64,000 nucleotides of DNA from the NCBI RefSeq assembly GCF_001693515.2, contig NZ_CP042968.1, positions 5,394,001 to 5,458,000 on the forward strand, in the 5' to 3' direction. This DNA comes from Bradyrhizobium paxllaeri (lineage in GTDB: Bacteria; Pseudomonadota; Alphaproteobacteria; Rhizobiales; Xanthobacteraceae). Both the position numbers and the translations under genes were made by a program. Below the pieces are notes generated by a model. The model made no database searches. It was not told the origin of the DNA and saw only the letters and a list, made by a program, of their open reading frames with translations. Below are positions 38,701 through 47,474 of the stretch, in pieces. Numbering within the stretch: position 1 is the stretch's first letter; the number at the start of each line of letters is the position of its first letter.

Positions 38701-39010
38701 GGCCGCGCGGCTCTTGGTTTTGCCCGACAGGCAGACGGCGAGCGAGGATCGGCAGGCCACCGCGCCCAATTGGGGCGCTGCCGTGCTCAGATCAATTTGA
38801 GGTCGAGCCCCCTGCTGCACAGCGTTGCAGCATCTGCCCCAGATCTTTGTCCCTCTCGCGCCATTGTTGCCGGGAGACCACACACGCGGGTGCACGAGAG
38901 GGCTCGATCAGCGCATTAAGCCGCGTCACGGTGAATGGTGGTGCGCGTTCGGAAATGGTTCGGTCGGTGGCATACAGGTCAATTTAGGCGGCACGCCGGG
39001 CAGGCGTCTC

Positions 39011-39047
39011 GATCATGATGCGACTAGATGGAATTCGCATCATGATC
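39011..39047. repeat. Perfect 12-bp inverted repeat (REP-like)
   Basis: GATCATGATGCG and its exact complement CGCATCATGATC flank a 13-base loop. Together with the next palindrome 24 bases on, it resembles the dispersed palindromic units frequent in Bradyrhizobium intergenic DNA. It may also end transcription arriving from either side. Confidence 0.6.
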
Positions 39048-39070
39048 CTCCCATGTCTTTGTTTGAGCAG

Positions 39071-39115
39071 GATCTTTCGGAAAACCGGTTTGCACTTTTC
39101 CGGATCATGCTCTAG
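39071..39115. repeat. Second palindromic repeat unit
   Basis: The stretch GATCTTTCGGAAAACCGG-TTTGCACTTTTCCGGATC folds on itself (GATC...GATC, CGGAAAA...TTTTCCG) with a central AAACCGGTTT palindrome. I recognise this as a very common Bradyrhizobium/Rhodopseudomonas intergenic repeat. It lies immediately downstream of the suf operon. Confidence 0.6.
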
Positions 39116-39117
39116 GC

Positions 39118-39394
39118 CTACCACCTCGATTTCACCGAGAGATCCGCCCTCTCGTCGAGACGAATCATCCACTGAGCGCGACTGATGATGAAGACGGCCC
39201 GCGCTATGAACCCAAGGGCGTAGTACAGATCTGCCGCACGGTTCCAGTGTCGCCCGCAAAGACCAGCGGCTCGCAACATCCTTGGGCGGGTCCATGCGCC
39301 GTTCTTAATCAGCGTCAAGGAGCGGACCCACTCGCCCGGGCGGAAGTCCTGCGATACACGACGCGCCTCATCGTCTGAGACCAGCCCCTTCGCT
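39118..39394 (-). pseudogene. NifZ-like remnant at the end of the suf operon
   Basis: An ATG overlapping the sufS stop (ATGA) opens MSEG, but the frame breaks at once. In the next frame it reads GLVSDDEARRVSQDFRPGEWVRSLTLIKN, then another shift gives EPLVFAGDTGTVRQI. The pattern G-E-x-VR...L-IKN(D)G...G-EPLV-x-GD-G-V resembles the small NifZ-type MoFe maturation proteins. At least two frameshifts make it nonfunctional. The family call rests on short motifs and is tentative. Confidence 0.4.
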
Positions 39395-40640
39395 CATGAG
39401 AACAGCTCCTGCGCCTTGATAAGCGCGCCCGCCAGCACATCGATATCTTCATGCGTGTTGTAGAGAGCGAACGAAGCGCGGCAGGTCGCTGGCACGCCAA
39501 AACGTTCGTGCAGCGGCATCGCGCAATGGGTACCGGCGCGCACCGCCACGCCTGCACGATCAATGACGGTGGCAAAATCGTGTGCATGCGCGACTTTTAT
39601 TTCGAAGGAGATGATCGCGCCCTTCTGAGCCGCCGTTCCGATAATACGTAGGGAGTTGATGCCCCGCAGCTTCTCCTGCGCATAACCGAGCAGTGCGCTC
39701 TCGTGCTTGTGGATCTGTGCCTTTCCTATTGAATTGATATAGTCCACAGCCGCGCCCAGACCGATCGCCTCGACGATCGGAGGCGTGCCAGCCTCGAATC
39801 GGTGAGGCGGATCACCGTAGGTGACGCCGCCACGCGAGACCTCGCGGATCATCTCGCCACCACCATTGAACGGCGGCATCGACGCCAGATGCGCATACTT
39901 ACCGTAAAGCACGCCGATGCCGGTCGGCCCATACAGTTTGTGGCTCGTCATCACGTAAAAATCGCAATCAATATCGCGGACATCAACATCCAGATGAACG
40001 CAGGCTTGCGAGCCGTCTACCAACACCGCGATGCCACGTGCATGCGCGATCCTCACGATTTCCTTCACCGGCAAGACGGTGCCGAGCACGTTGGACATCT
40101 GCGTGATCGCAACCATTTTGGTGCGCTCGGTCAGAAGCCGCTCGAACTCCTCGAGGAGGAAATTGCCCTCCCCGTCCACTGGCGCCCATTTGATGACAGC
40201 GCCATAGCGTTCCCTCAGAAAATGCCATGGCACGATGTTGGCGTGGTGCTCCATGATCGAGAGAACGATCTCATCACCCGCTATAATGCGCTCGCGGCCG
40301 AAAGTCTGGGCGACCAGATTGATCGCCTCGGTGGCGCTACGAGTAAAGATGATCTCCTCGGTGCGGCGCGCGTTGACGAACTGCGCCACCTTCGCGCGGG
40401 CGCCCTCATAGGCGTCGGTCGCGGCGTTGGCCAGATAATGCAGGCCGCGATGCAGTTGGCATATTCGGACGTGTAAGCCTGCATCATGCGATCGAGCACC
40501 GCCTTTGGCTTCTGCGCCGAGGCGGCATTGTCGAGATAGACCAGCGGCTTGCCATAGACCTGCGTCGCCAGCGCTGGAACGTCCTTGCGCAAGCGATTCA
40601 CATCGTAGGCGCCGTTGACGACTGCCGGATGCATGCTCAT
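39394..40640 (-). pseudogene. sufS: Cysteine desulfurase SufS, broken by a one-base deletion
   Basis: It begins at ATG 40640 (MSMHPAVVNGAYDV), overlapping the sufD stop by ATGA. It reads normally to YTSEYAN and then loses frame at about 40455 by loss of one G (AAC-GTG-CAT became AACTGCAT). The rest (VHRGLHYLANAATDAYE to the end) is open in the new frame. The PLP lysine (MTSHKLYGPTG) and the active-site cysteine (RAGTHCAMPLH) survive. SufS supplies sulfur for Fe-S assembly on SufBCD. Without the deletion it would be a normal ~415-residue class II desulfurase. Restart inside the long second frame would lack the N-terminus. Confidence 0.85.
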
Positions 40641-41963
40641 CGTCGCGCCTCCAGCCAGCGCTGCGTAGCTGCAATTGCGAGTTCTCGCAGATCGTCGTTG
40701 ACGACGGACCCAATCGCCTCGCCGACGAACGCCTGGATCAAGAGGGCCTGGGCTTCTTTCTCGGAAAGGCCGCCGGCGCGCAGATAGAACAGCAGTCTCT
40801 CGTCGGCGCGCCGGTGGTCGCGCCATGGCCGCAGGTGACGTCGTCGGCAAAGATTTCGAGTTCCGGCTTGTTGTCAGCCTCGGCGTCGTCGGAGAGCAGC
40901 AGCGCCCGCGTCATCATCTTGGCGTCGGTCTTCTGCGCGTCGGGACGCACGATGATGCGGTCCTGGAACACCGAATGGGCGCGGTCATCGACTACAGCGC
41001 GGAACACCTCGCGGCCGGCGCAGTGGGGCACAGCGTGATCCATGAATAGCGTCGTGTCGGCGTGCTGGCGGCCATTGAGCAGATTGACGCCGTTAGTCTC
41101 GACCCGGGAATGTTCTCCGGCGAACGCAATCGTCGCCTGGTAGCGGCTGACAGCAGCGCCCGAAGTCATGCCGAAGGTGTTGAAATGCGCATGCGCGCCC
41201 AGCGTCACCACGGCGGAGGAAATGTTGAAGGCGTCCCGGCTGTCTTCGACTAATCGAACATGATCGAGCCGCGAATTGTCGCCGATCGCGACAACGAAGG
41301 AGTCATGGGCCTGAAGGCCTTGGCCCCATCGGCCGCAACGTAGCTTTCAACCAGCGTCACGCCGGCATCCTTGCCGACACGCAGCATGGAACGCGTAAGC
41401 ATCGCCGCCGGCACGGACACGCTGGCGACATGGATGATTTGCAGCGGTTGCTTCAGCACGACGCCGTCGGCGATATCGACCACAACGCCATCGGTCATCA
41501 TGGCGCTGTTGAGCGCCACCATCGGGTTGGCGTTATCGGGCGTGAAGAGGTGCGCCTGCAGCGCAGCGTCGCCGGTTTCCAGCACGTCGGCCAAAGAGCG
41601 GATGGTAAGACCTTTCTCGAGGCCTCCGACTTCGGAAAGTTTTGGCACCAACACGCCGTCCACCAGGACGAGCGGGCGAGCGCCTTTGATCGCCTGCAGC
41701 TTCACGGCTGCGGCGGCCCGCTTCAGCACAGCGGCATCCGGCGTGGCGGCCAGCGGCAGCACCTCGCGCATCAGGGCACGTAGGTCGGTGTATTTCCAGT
41801 CCTCGATCCGGCGATGCGGCAGGCCCGCGCGTTCGTAGGCCTCGAAGGCGGCGCTTCGCGCCTCCGCCACCTTGCCGGCGCCGGGCAGCCGGTCGCGCGC
41901 GACGGCAAAGCTGTCGCTCAGCGCGCGTCCCGTCTCGTTCTTTGCCAAAACCAGGTTCATCAC
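40637..41963 (-). pseudogene. sufD: SufD scaffold subunit, broken by two one-base deletions
   Basis: The N-terminal part (MMNLVLAKNETGRALSDSF ... ESYVAADGAKAF) is open. At about 41318 one C is lost (TTCCAGGCC to TTCAGGCC), giving an early stop at 41250. The expected continuation HDSFVVAIGDNSRLDHVRLVEDSRDAF is readable in the next frame down to FADDVTCGHGAT. There a second base is missing near 40815, after which LDERLLFYLRARGL-like and LLIQAFVGEAIGSVVNDD are readable to a stop at 40637. SufD is part of the SufBC2D Fe-S scaffold. The two lesions make a functional product very unlikely. Confidence 0.85.
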
Positions 41964-41977
41964 AAATCCGCTTTGCG

Positions 41978-42729
41978 TCAGGCCGCGTCGTCGAACTGGG
42001 TGTAGCCGGAAGCCTCGAGTTCCAGCGCCAGATCCTTGCCGCCGCTTTTCACCACTCTGCCCCTCGACATCACGTGCACGAAATCAGGCACGATGTAGTT
42101 GAGAAGGCGCTGGTAGTGCGTGATAATCACCATAGCGCGCTCGGGCGAACGCAGCGCATTGACGCCGTCGGCGGCGATCCGGAGCGCGTCGATATCAAGG
42201 CCGGAATCCATCTCATCCAGGATGCAGACGGCCGGCTCGAACAGCGCCATCTGCAGGATCTCATTGCGTTTTTTCTCACCGCCGGAGAAGCCGACATTGA
42301 CGCCGCGCTTAAGCATGTCCTGCGGGATGTTGAGCGACTTGGCAACCTCGCGGGCCTTTTTGAGAAACTCCGGCGACGAAAGCTGGCTCTGGCCGCGCGC
42401 CTTGCGCTGCGCGTTCAATGCCGTGTGCAGGAAATTCCAGGTGGTGACGCCGGGGATTTCGACCGGATACTGGAACGCCAGGAACACGCCCTTGGCAGCG
42501 CTCGCGTCCGGCTCCATTTCCAGGAGGTCCTCGCCGCGGAACAGGATTTGCCCGTCGGTGACTTCATAGCCCGGCTTGCCCGCGATGACGTGGCTCAGCG
42601 TCGATTTGCCGGAGCCGTTCGGGCCCATGATCGCTGCACCTCGCCCGGATTCACCGTCAGCGTCAGCCCGTGGAGAATTTCGCGCTCCTCGACGCGGACC
42701 TTCAGATCTTTCACTTCGAGTAATGACAT
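41978..42729 (-). pseudogene. sufC: SufC ATPase, broken by a one-base deletion
   Basis: ATG 42729 opens MSLLEVKDLKVRVEEREILHGLTLTVNPGEV. At about 42635 one base is missing (GTGCACGCG became GTGCAGCG), so the Walker A block IMGPNGSGKSTLSHVIAGKPG and everything after it lie in another frame. That second frame is complete to the stop: signature FSGGEKKRNEILQMAL, Walker B VCILDEMDSGLDIDAL, and H-loop VIITHYQRLL. SufC is the ABC-type ATPase of the SufBCD complex. An internal start cannot restore the first strand before Walker A. The lesion sits just seven codons ahead of Walker A. Confidence 0.88.
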
Positions 42730-43070
42730 GGCTTTCCCTTCTCGAAATTCGTTTAGTGGCGCTGCCGGATGGGGCGCTCGTAGGCGACAATCGCGGCGTC
42801 CGGGCACGCGTTCTCCAGACTTGCGATCTCGGCAAGCTTGGCCGCATCGAGCTGCGCCGCTGCGGTCAATTGCAAAGTCCGTCGCCGACACCCGCGCGGC
42901 AGTTCGCCCGATAGGTCATCAGATAAACACCCATCCTGTCGGCGGCGGAAGGCGGCGCACAACGCTTGGGCGAAACCACTCTGAACCGTCGAGCCGCGAC
43001 AAACTGGCTTCGTCGATCTCGTTCAAAATCGGCAACCGAGTGCGCATCTCGCTGATATCAGGAGATGCGA
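42730..43070 (-). other. sufB-sufC spacer with possible gene remnant
   Basis: This 341-base gap is unusually long for a suf operon. Minus-strand frames give MGVYLMTYRANCRAGVGDG and, in another frame, LTAAAQLDAAKLAEIASLENACPDAAIVAYERP, which look like coding sequence but match nothing I can name. It may be a decayed small gene lost with the rest of the operon. Confidence 0.3.
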
Positions 43071-44570
43071 TCATCCGACGCTGCCTTCCAGCGAGATCGA
43101 GATCAGCTTCTGCGCCTCAACCGCGAACTCCATCGGCAGCTGTTGCAACACATCCTTCACGAAGCCGTTGACGACGAGGCCGACGGCTTCTTCCTGGCTG
43201 AGGCCGCGCTGGATGCAATAGAACAGCACGTCCTCGGAAATCTTCGACGTCGTCGCTTCGTGCTCGAACGTCGCCGACGAGTTCTTCGCCTCGACGTAAG
43301 GCACGGTGTGCGCGCCGCACTTGTCGCCGATCAGAAGCGAGTCGCAGGCCGTAAAGTTACGCGCGCCGGTCGCCTTGCGGTGCGCGGTGACGAGGCCGCG
43401 ATAGGTGTTCTGCGAGACGCCCGCCGCGATGCCTTTGGAGATGATCCTGGAGGTCGTGTTCTTGCCGAGATGGATCATCTTGGTGCCGCTGTCCACCTGC
43501 TGGTGACCGTTCGAGATCGCGATCGAGTAGAACTCGCCGCGCGAATTGTCGCCGCGCAGGATGCAGCTCGGATATTTCCAGGTGATCGCCGATCCCGTTT
43601 CGACCTGGGTCCAGGAAATCTTCGAATGATTGCCGCGGCAGTCGCCACGCTTGGTGACGAAATTGTAGATGCCACCGACGCCTTCGGAATTGCCGGGATA
43701 CCAGTTCTGCACCGTCGAATATTTGATCTCGGCATCATCGAGCGCGACGAGTTCAACGACGGCGGCGTGAAGCTGGTTCTCGTCGCGCTGCGGTGCGGTG
43801 CAGCCTTCGAGATAGCTGACGTAGGAGCCCTTGTCGGCGATGATCAGCGTGCGCTCGAACTGGCCGGTGTTGCGCTCGTTGATGCGGAAATAGGTCGACA
43901 GCTCCATCGGGCAGCGCACGCCCGGCGGCACGTAGACGAACGAGCCGTCGGAAAACACCGCCGAGTTCAGCGTCGCGAAGTAATTGTCCGAGGTCGGCAC
44001 CACCGTGCCGAGATACTGCTTCACCAGCTCGGGGTGTTCGCGGATCGCCTCCGAGATCGGCATGAAGATCACGCCGGCTGCCTTCAGCTCCTTCTGGAAC
44101 GTGGTCGCCACCGAAACCGAATCGAAGACGGCGTCGACCGCAATCTTGCGGTTGGGCGACGGCTCGCTACCGGGCGGCGGCTCGACGCCTTCGAGGATGG
44201 CGACTTCCCGCAACGGGATGCCGAGCTTCTCGTAGGTCTTGAGAATCTCCGGATCGATTTCGTCGATCGACGACAGCGTCTTCTTCGGCTTCGGCGCCGC
44301 GTAGTAGTGAATGTCCTGGTAATCGATCTTCGGGTAGTTGACGCGCGCCCAGGTCGGCTCGGTCATGGTCAGCCAGTGGCGATAGGCCTCCAGCCGCCAT
44401 TCCAGCATCCAGGCCGGCTCGTTCTTCTTCGCGGAAATGAAGCGGACGGTGTCTTCCGAGAGACCCTTGGGGGCCTTGTCGGACTCGATCAGCGTCTCAA
44501 AACCATATCGATATTGGTCGACGTCGATCGAGCGCACTCGGTCGGCCGTGTCTTTTACGGCTGCTACCAT
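43071..44570 (-). CDS. sufB: SufB scaffold subunit
   Basis: A 499-residue protein from ATG 44570 ([26 protein letters not shown]), chosen because SufB proteins begin close to this block. The frame is intact and shows [88 protein letters not shown] and the C-terminal [18 protein letters not shown] block. SufB is the subunit on which the Fe-S cluster is built. It is the only undamaged member of sufBCDS here. Without SufC, SufD or SufS from this copy it can work only with partners from another locus. Confidence 0.95.
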   Translation of the reverse strand: MVAAVKDTADRVRSIDVDQYRYGFETLIESDKAPKGLSEDTVRFISAKKNEPAWMLEWRLEAYRHWLTMTEPTWARVNYPKIDYQDIHYYAAPKPKKTLSSIDEIDPEILKTYEKLGIPLREVAILEGVEPPPGSEPSPNRKIAVDAVFDSVSVATTFQKELKAAGVIFMPISEAIREHPELVKQYLGTVVPTSDNYFATLNSAVFSDGSFVYVPPGVRCPMELSTYFRINERNTGQFERTLIIADKGSYVSYLEGCTAPQRDENQLHAAVVELVALDDAEIKYSTVQNWYPGNSEGVGGIYNFVTKRGDCRGNHSKISWTQVETGSAITWKYPSCILRGDNSRGEFYSIAISNGHQQVDSGTKMIHLGKNTTSRIISKGIAAGVSQNTYRGLVTAHRKATGARNFTACDSLLIGDKCGAHTVPYVEAKNSSATFEHEATTSKISEDVLFYCIQRGLSQEEAVGLVVNGFVKDVLQQLPMEFAVEAQKLISISLEGSVG

Positions 44571-44749
44571 TGCCCGCTCCGCCGCTCGCGCAAGGTCGAC
44601 TCCGACCATATCCGACGACGGCGGCGGCGCGCCCCCTTCACCGCATGGACGATCGCGTAAGTCACACGCAGCTCGCGGCCAACCAGGCCGCTAATCAAAA
44701 ACGCGGCCGCTAGTGTTTCAATCTTGCTGCGCGCAGCGGACCCGCTCAT
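44564..44749 (-). CDS. Small ORF between the ferredoxin and sufB (61 aa)
   Basis: [39 protein letters not shown] has a short hydrophobic helix, followed by a very basic tail. Its stop TAG overlaps the sufB start (ATGGTAG), an arrangement typical of coupled translation, and it begins 11 bases after the ferredoxin gene. No family recognised; it may be a relic of a longer gene. Confidence 0.35.
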   Translation of the reverse strand: MSGSAARSKIETLAAAFLISGLVGRELRVTYAIVHAVKGARRRRRRIWSESTLRERRSGQW

Positions 44750-44759
44750 GGGCCGCTCC

Positions 44760-44954
44760 TTATGCCTGCACGCACGTGCCGGGCACCGGGCAGATAACGG
44801 CGCATTGCGGCGTGTCGCAATGCTCCTCGCATTGGGTGCACTTCTTCGGATCGATTACATATATGTCGTTCTTGAGGCTGATTGCTCTGTTCGGGCATTC
44901 AAACTCACATGCGCCGCAGACGGTGCACTGGGAGGCGATTATCTTGTAGGCCAT
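44760..44954 (-). CDS. 2[4Fe-4S] ferredoxin, FdxN/FrxA type
   Basis: A 64-residue ferredoxin. Cluster-binding cysteines are C10, C13, C16 and C20 ([11 protein letters not shown]), and C39, C42, C51 and C55, in which the CxxC-x8-CxxxC spacing of the second site is the enlarged loop typical of nif-linked ferredoxins such as FdxN and FrxA. These supply low-potential electrons for nitrogenase or cofactor synthesis. The start has AAGGAACGGAG upstream. It is the first gene behind the NifA-type promoter at 44997-45011, leading the suf operon. Confidence 0.93.
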   Translation of the reverse strand: MAYKIIASQCTVCGACEFECPNRAISLKNDIYVIDPKKCTQCEEHCDTPQCAVICPVPGTCVQA

Positions 44955-44996
44955 AAACTCCGTTCCTTAGGCAGGCGATGGGACGGCTTCTTCCCT

Positions 44997-45011
44997 TCAA
45001 GGCTCGTGCCA
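44997..45011 (-). promoter_or_regulatory. Sigma-54-like promoter of the ferredoxin-suf operon
   Basis: Read on the minus strand: TGGCAC-GAGCC-TTGA. The -24 half is perfect and the spacing is right, but the -12 element has A where C is nearly invariant, so strength may be reduced. It lies 43 bases before the ferredoxin ATG. Confidence 0.65.
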
Positions 45012-45053
45012 AACGCCGAGCTGATTTATCTCGGCTATTTTCTCTCTTGTGCA

Positions 45054-45069
45054 TGTCCTGGGCCAGACA
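45054..45069 (-). promoter_or_regulatory. NifA upstream activator site of the ferredoxin-suf operon
   Basis: TGT-CCTGGGCCAG-ACA matches TGT-N10-ACA exactly, 43 bases upstream of the -24 element. Its pairing with a -24/-12 element supports symbiotic nitrogen-fixation control of this suf copy. Confidence 0.7.
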
Positions 45070-45840
45070 GCGTGTCGCGACCGCGACACTCGGCTCACAG
45101 ACGCTTGATCTGGAGGCCGTACTTCTTGAGCGCGCATCCGGGTGGGTTAGCCCGAGGAGGTGAGTCGCCTCCCGCCTGCACTCAGCCCGACTTCTCCACG
45201 GCCGCGGTAACGTGGTCGCGGTCGGTCATTTCGCGCCGCTCCCAAATGCTCGGCGGTCTCATCCCGGTTCGGCCGCAACTTGCGAATTCGAAATCGGATG
45301 CGGTGACCAGTCCGCCGGAAGACGGCGCCGGCGCTTCGGCGACAGCGGCACGATCAGCAGCTGCCGCAGTGCTAGCTCGTCCAATCCGCGCCTCCACAGC
45401 ATCGCGACAGATGCTGGCCGTGAGGAGCTGGGCAAAGTCAGTCCTGATGATCGCAAGTTTCTTGGCCGGCGTCGCCGTCCGCTACACGCAATTCTCGAGC
45501 TCGCGTTCTGCCGAGTTGGTGTCCTGAGCTCCCGAATGCAACGGGCAATCGCCAAGATCGGCCATCGAAGGCGGCCGAAAAGAGTGCAGATTGGTCTGCC
45601 GCTGATCAGGGATCGGCAGACTGCGGATAGGAGAATTAATCAAACTTGTGGAAAGCAAGACAAGGAATAAGGCAGGTTATCACCGCGACATTTTTTGGCG
45701 ATTCAGTTTTGCCTCCATCTGAGCTTTGCCGGAGGGCTCGCATACAATCCACTCCCAATCACGAGATGCTCTCGGTCAACAAGAAGTTCAAACGTCCGTC
45801 GTTTAGTTACCTTTTGAGCGGCACGGGCTCCGAATTGACT
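45070..45840. other. Region without an assignable gene
   Basis: Several overlapping Arg/Ala-rich frames are present on both strands around 45180-45560, but none is recognisable. They look like shadow frames of GC-rich DNA or an eroded gene. Confidence 0.35.
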
Positions 45841-46029
45841 TCAGAGCCTCAACGTCAAAGGAAATGTGGTCGCTAAGAGCTGTTCAAAGGCGGAACGCTG
45901 TTCAAGCAGGCGCTTCTCAACGATTTTTCGCTCCGCATCAGGCAACTCGGTTTGAAGCAACGTACGAACACGCCAAATGTAGTTCCGCACGGATTTGATC
46001 TCACTTAAGCTATCATCAATCGAAGTCAT
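45841..46029 (-). CDS. Small hypothetical protein (62 aa) with an IS256 element at its start codon
   Basis: MTSIDDSLSEIKSVRNYIWRVRTLLQTELPDAERKIVEKRLLEQRSAFEQLL is helical, charged and coding-like. Its ATG begins in the 8-bp duplication made by the adjacent IS256 insertion, so the element separated the gene from its own promoter and ribosome binding site. The element's left terminal repeat now forms the upstream region. Family not recognised. Confidence 0.42.
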   Translation of the reverse strand: MTSIDDSLSEIKSVRNYIWRVRTLLQTELPDAERKIVEKRLLEQRSAFEQLLATTFPLTLRL

Positions 46030-46036
46030 CCCGGAT
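46029..46036. repeat. Target site duplication, left copy
   Basis: TCCCGGAT immediately precedes the left end of the IS256-family element and is repeated exactly at 47467-47474. Confidence 0.85.
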
Positions 46037-47466
46037 GGGGATGTCCCGGGGTTCTGTTGAATTTCTGAAGAGGTCGGCGTTGCCCCCCTTGAGCCGGTAG
46101 GCTCGGGGTGCTGATTCCACAAAGGAGAGCAACGCCATGACGAGAGATATCACACCGGCTGGTTCGCCGGCGACCGGGGCTGTGGACGAAGCGTTTGCAG
46201 AAGTGCGGGCGAGCTTCGATCGGTTCTGCCTTGCGGCAGGGATCGAGGCGCTCGGCACGATGATGGAGGCGGATGTCACGGCGGCCTGCGGGCCGCGCCA
46301 CGGTCGCGACGCGGCGCGGCGGGCGCACCGTTGGGGCCGAACGCGGGGACGGATCGGCTTCCACGGCGGCAAGATCGAGGTCGAGCGCCCGCGGGTCCGG
46401 GGCCTGGACGGCCGCGAGGTCACGATCCCGAGCTGGGAAACGGCGGCGGAGGAGGACTGGCTTGGTCGCTGGGCGATGAACCTGATGCTGATCAATGTAT
46501 CGACGCGCCGGTTCGGCCGCGCTGTCCGGCTGCCCGAGGGTGATGTGCCGGCACCGCCCGGATCGGGGGTTTCGAAGTCGGCGGCCTCGCGGAGGTTTGT
46601 GGCGCTGTCGGCGGCGCGGCTGGCCGACTTCATGGCTGCCGATCTGTCCGCGCTCGACCTTCTGGTGGTTCAAATCGACGGGCTGCATCTCGGCGACGAT
46701 CTCGTGCTGGTCGCCGCGATCGGGGTCGACGGTGAAGGCAACAAGCATCCGCTGGCGCTGGTGGAAGGGGCAACCGAGAACGCCGCAACGGTTCAAGCCC
46801 TGCTGGACAACCTGGTCTCCCGCGGGCTCGCCCCGACGGTGCCAAGACTGTTCATCGTCGACGGCGCGAAAGCGTTGTCGAAGGCGATCCGCCGCACCTT
46901 CGGTTCGGCCGCCGCGATCCAGCGCTGTCAGATCCACAAGGCGCGCAACATCACGGAACGCCTGCCGAAAGAGCATCATGCGGCCACCCGTCGGGTGCTG
47001 CGCCAGGCCTGGGAGCTCGATGATGCCGACAAGGCTGAAAAATTGATCCGCAATCTCGCGCGTCGACTCGACCAGCAATGGCCCGGCGTAGCGGCCAGCA
47101 TTCTCGAAGGCCTCGACGAAATCCTGACTGTCGTCCGGTTGAAGCTGCCGAAGGAGCTGCGTCGATCGCTCGCCTGTACCAACATCGCCGAGAACATGAT
47201 GGGTACCATTCGCCGCGTCACGCGCAACGTCAAACGCTGGCGGGATGCCGGCATGGCCTTGCGATGGGTCGCGGCCGGCATGATCGAGGCCAACAAGGGC
47301 TTCCGACGATTGAAGGCGCATAAGCAATTGTCGGTTCTGCGTGCGGCCCTTCAAGCTCACCACGATCGCATGACGATCAAGCCCGTTGCCCACGTCACGA
47401 GAGCCGCGTAACATTCATTCCGCCAACGCCGGTCCGACGTAGTTCAACAGCGATCGGGACATCTCC
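46037..47466 (+). mobile_element. IS256-family insertion sequence, complete
   Basis: A single transposase gene is enclosed by terminal inverted repeats. The left end reads GGGGATGTCCCGGGGTTCTG and the right end, read inward from 47466, GGAGATGTCCCGATCGCTG; both continue TGTTGAA. The element is 1430 bases long. A perfect 8-bp duplication TCCCGGAT flanks it, showing a direct, fairly recent insertion, and the gene frame is intact. Confidence 0.93.
46137..47411 (+). CDS. IS256-family (Mutator-type) transposase
   Basis: A 424-residue DDE transposase. The first catalytic Asp is in LLVVQIDGLHLGDDLVLVAAIGVDGEGNKHPL, the second in RLFIVDGAKALSKAI, and the C/H pair typical of the family is in IQRCQIHKARNI. 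The third acidic residue lies in the SLACTNIAENMMGTIRRVTRNVKRWRDAGMALRWVAAG block. The length is complete and there are no stops. The start ATG 46137 follows GGAGAGCAACGCC. Confidence 0.95.
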   Translation: MTRDITPAGSPATGAVDEAFAEVRASFDRFCLAAGIEALGTMMEADVTAACGPRHGRDAARRAHRWGRTRGRIGFHGGKIEVERPRVRGLDGREVTIPSWETAAEEDWLGRWAMNLMLINVSTRRFGRAVRLPEGDVPAPPGSGVSKSAASRRFVALSAARLADFMAADLSALDLLVVQIDGLHLGDDLVLVAAIGVDGEGNKHPLALVEGATENAATVQALLDNLVSRGLAPTVPRLFIVDGAKALSKAIRRTFGSAAAIQRCQIHKARNITERLPKEHHAATRRVLRQAWELDDADKAEKLIRNLARRLDQQWPGVAASILEGLDEILTVVRLKLPKELRRSLACTNIAENMMGTIRRVTRNVKRWRDAGMALRWVAAGMIEANKGFRRLKAHKQLSVLRAALQAHHDRMTIKPVAHVTRAA

Positions 47467-47474
47467 TCCCGGAT
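47467..47474. repeat. Target site duplication, right copy
   Basis: An exact second copy of TCCCGGAT, directly outside the right inverted repeat of the IS256-family element. Confidence 0.85.

Noticed and set aside
39394..42729. Sequencing error as the only explanation of the suf frameshifts
   Set aside because: Long neighbouring genes (nif operon, malic enzyme, sufB, effector, peptidase) are error-free and the missing bases are not in long homopolymers. It cannot be excluded without reads, so it is kept as a caveat rather than the main reading.
43065..44660. A 531-residue plus-strand protein opposite sufB
   Set aside because: Shadow of sufB with biased, motif-free composition. Likewise 29858-30844, 31981-33249 and 46026-47414 opposite nifN/nifE, nifK and the IS256 transposase.
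45182..45670. A gene on either strand after the suf operon
   Set aside because: Both strands are open with Arg/Ala/Ser-rich frames and none carries a recognisable domain.
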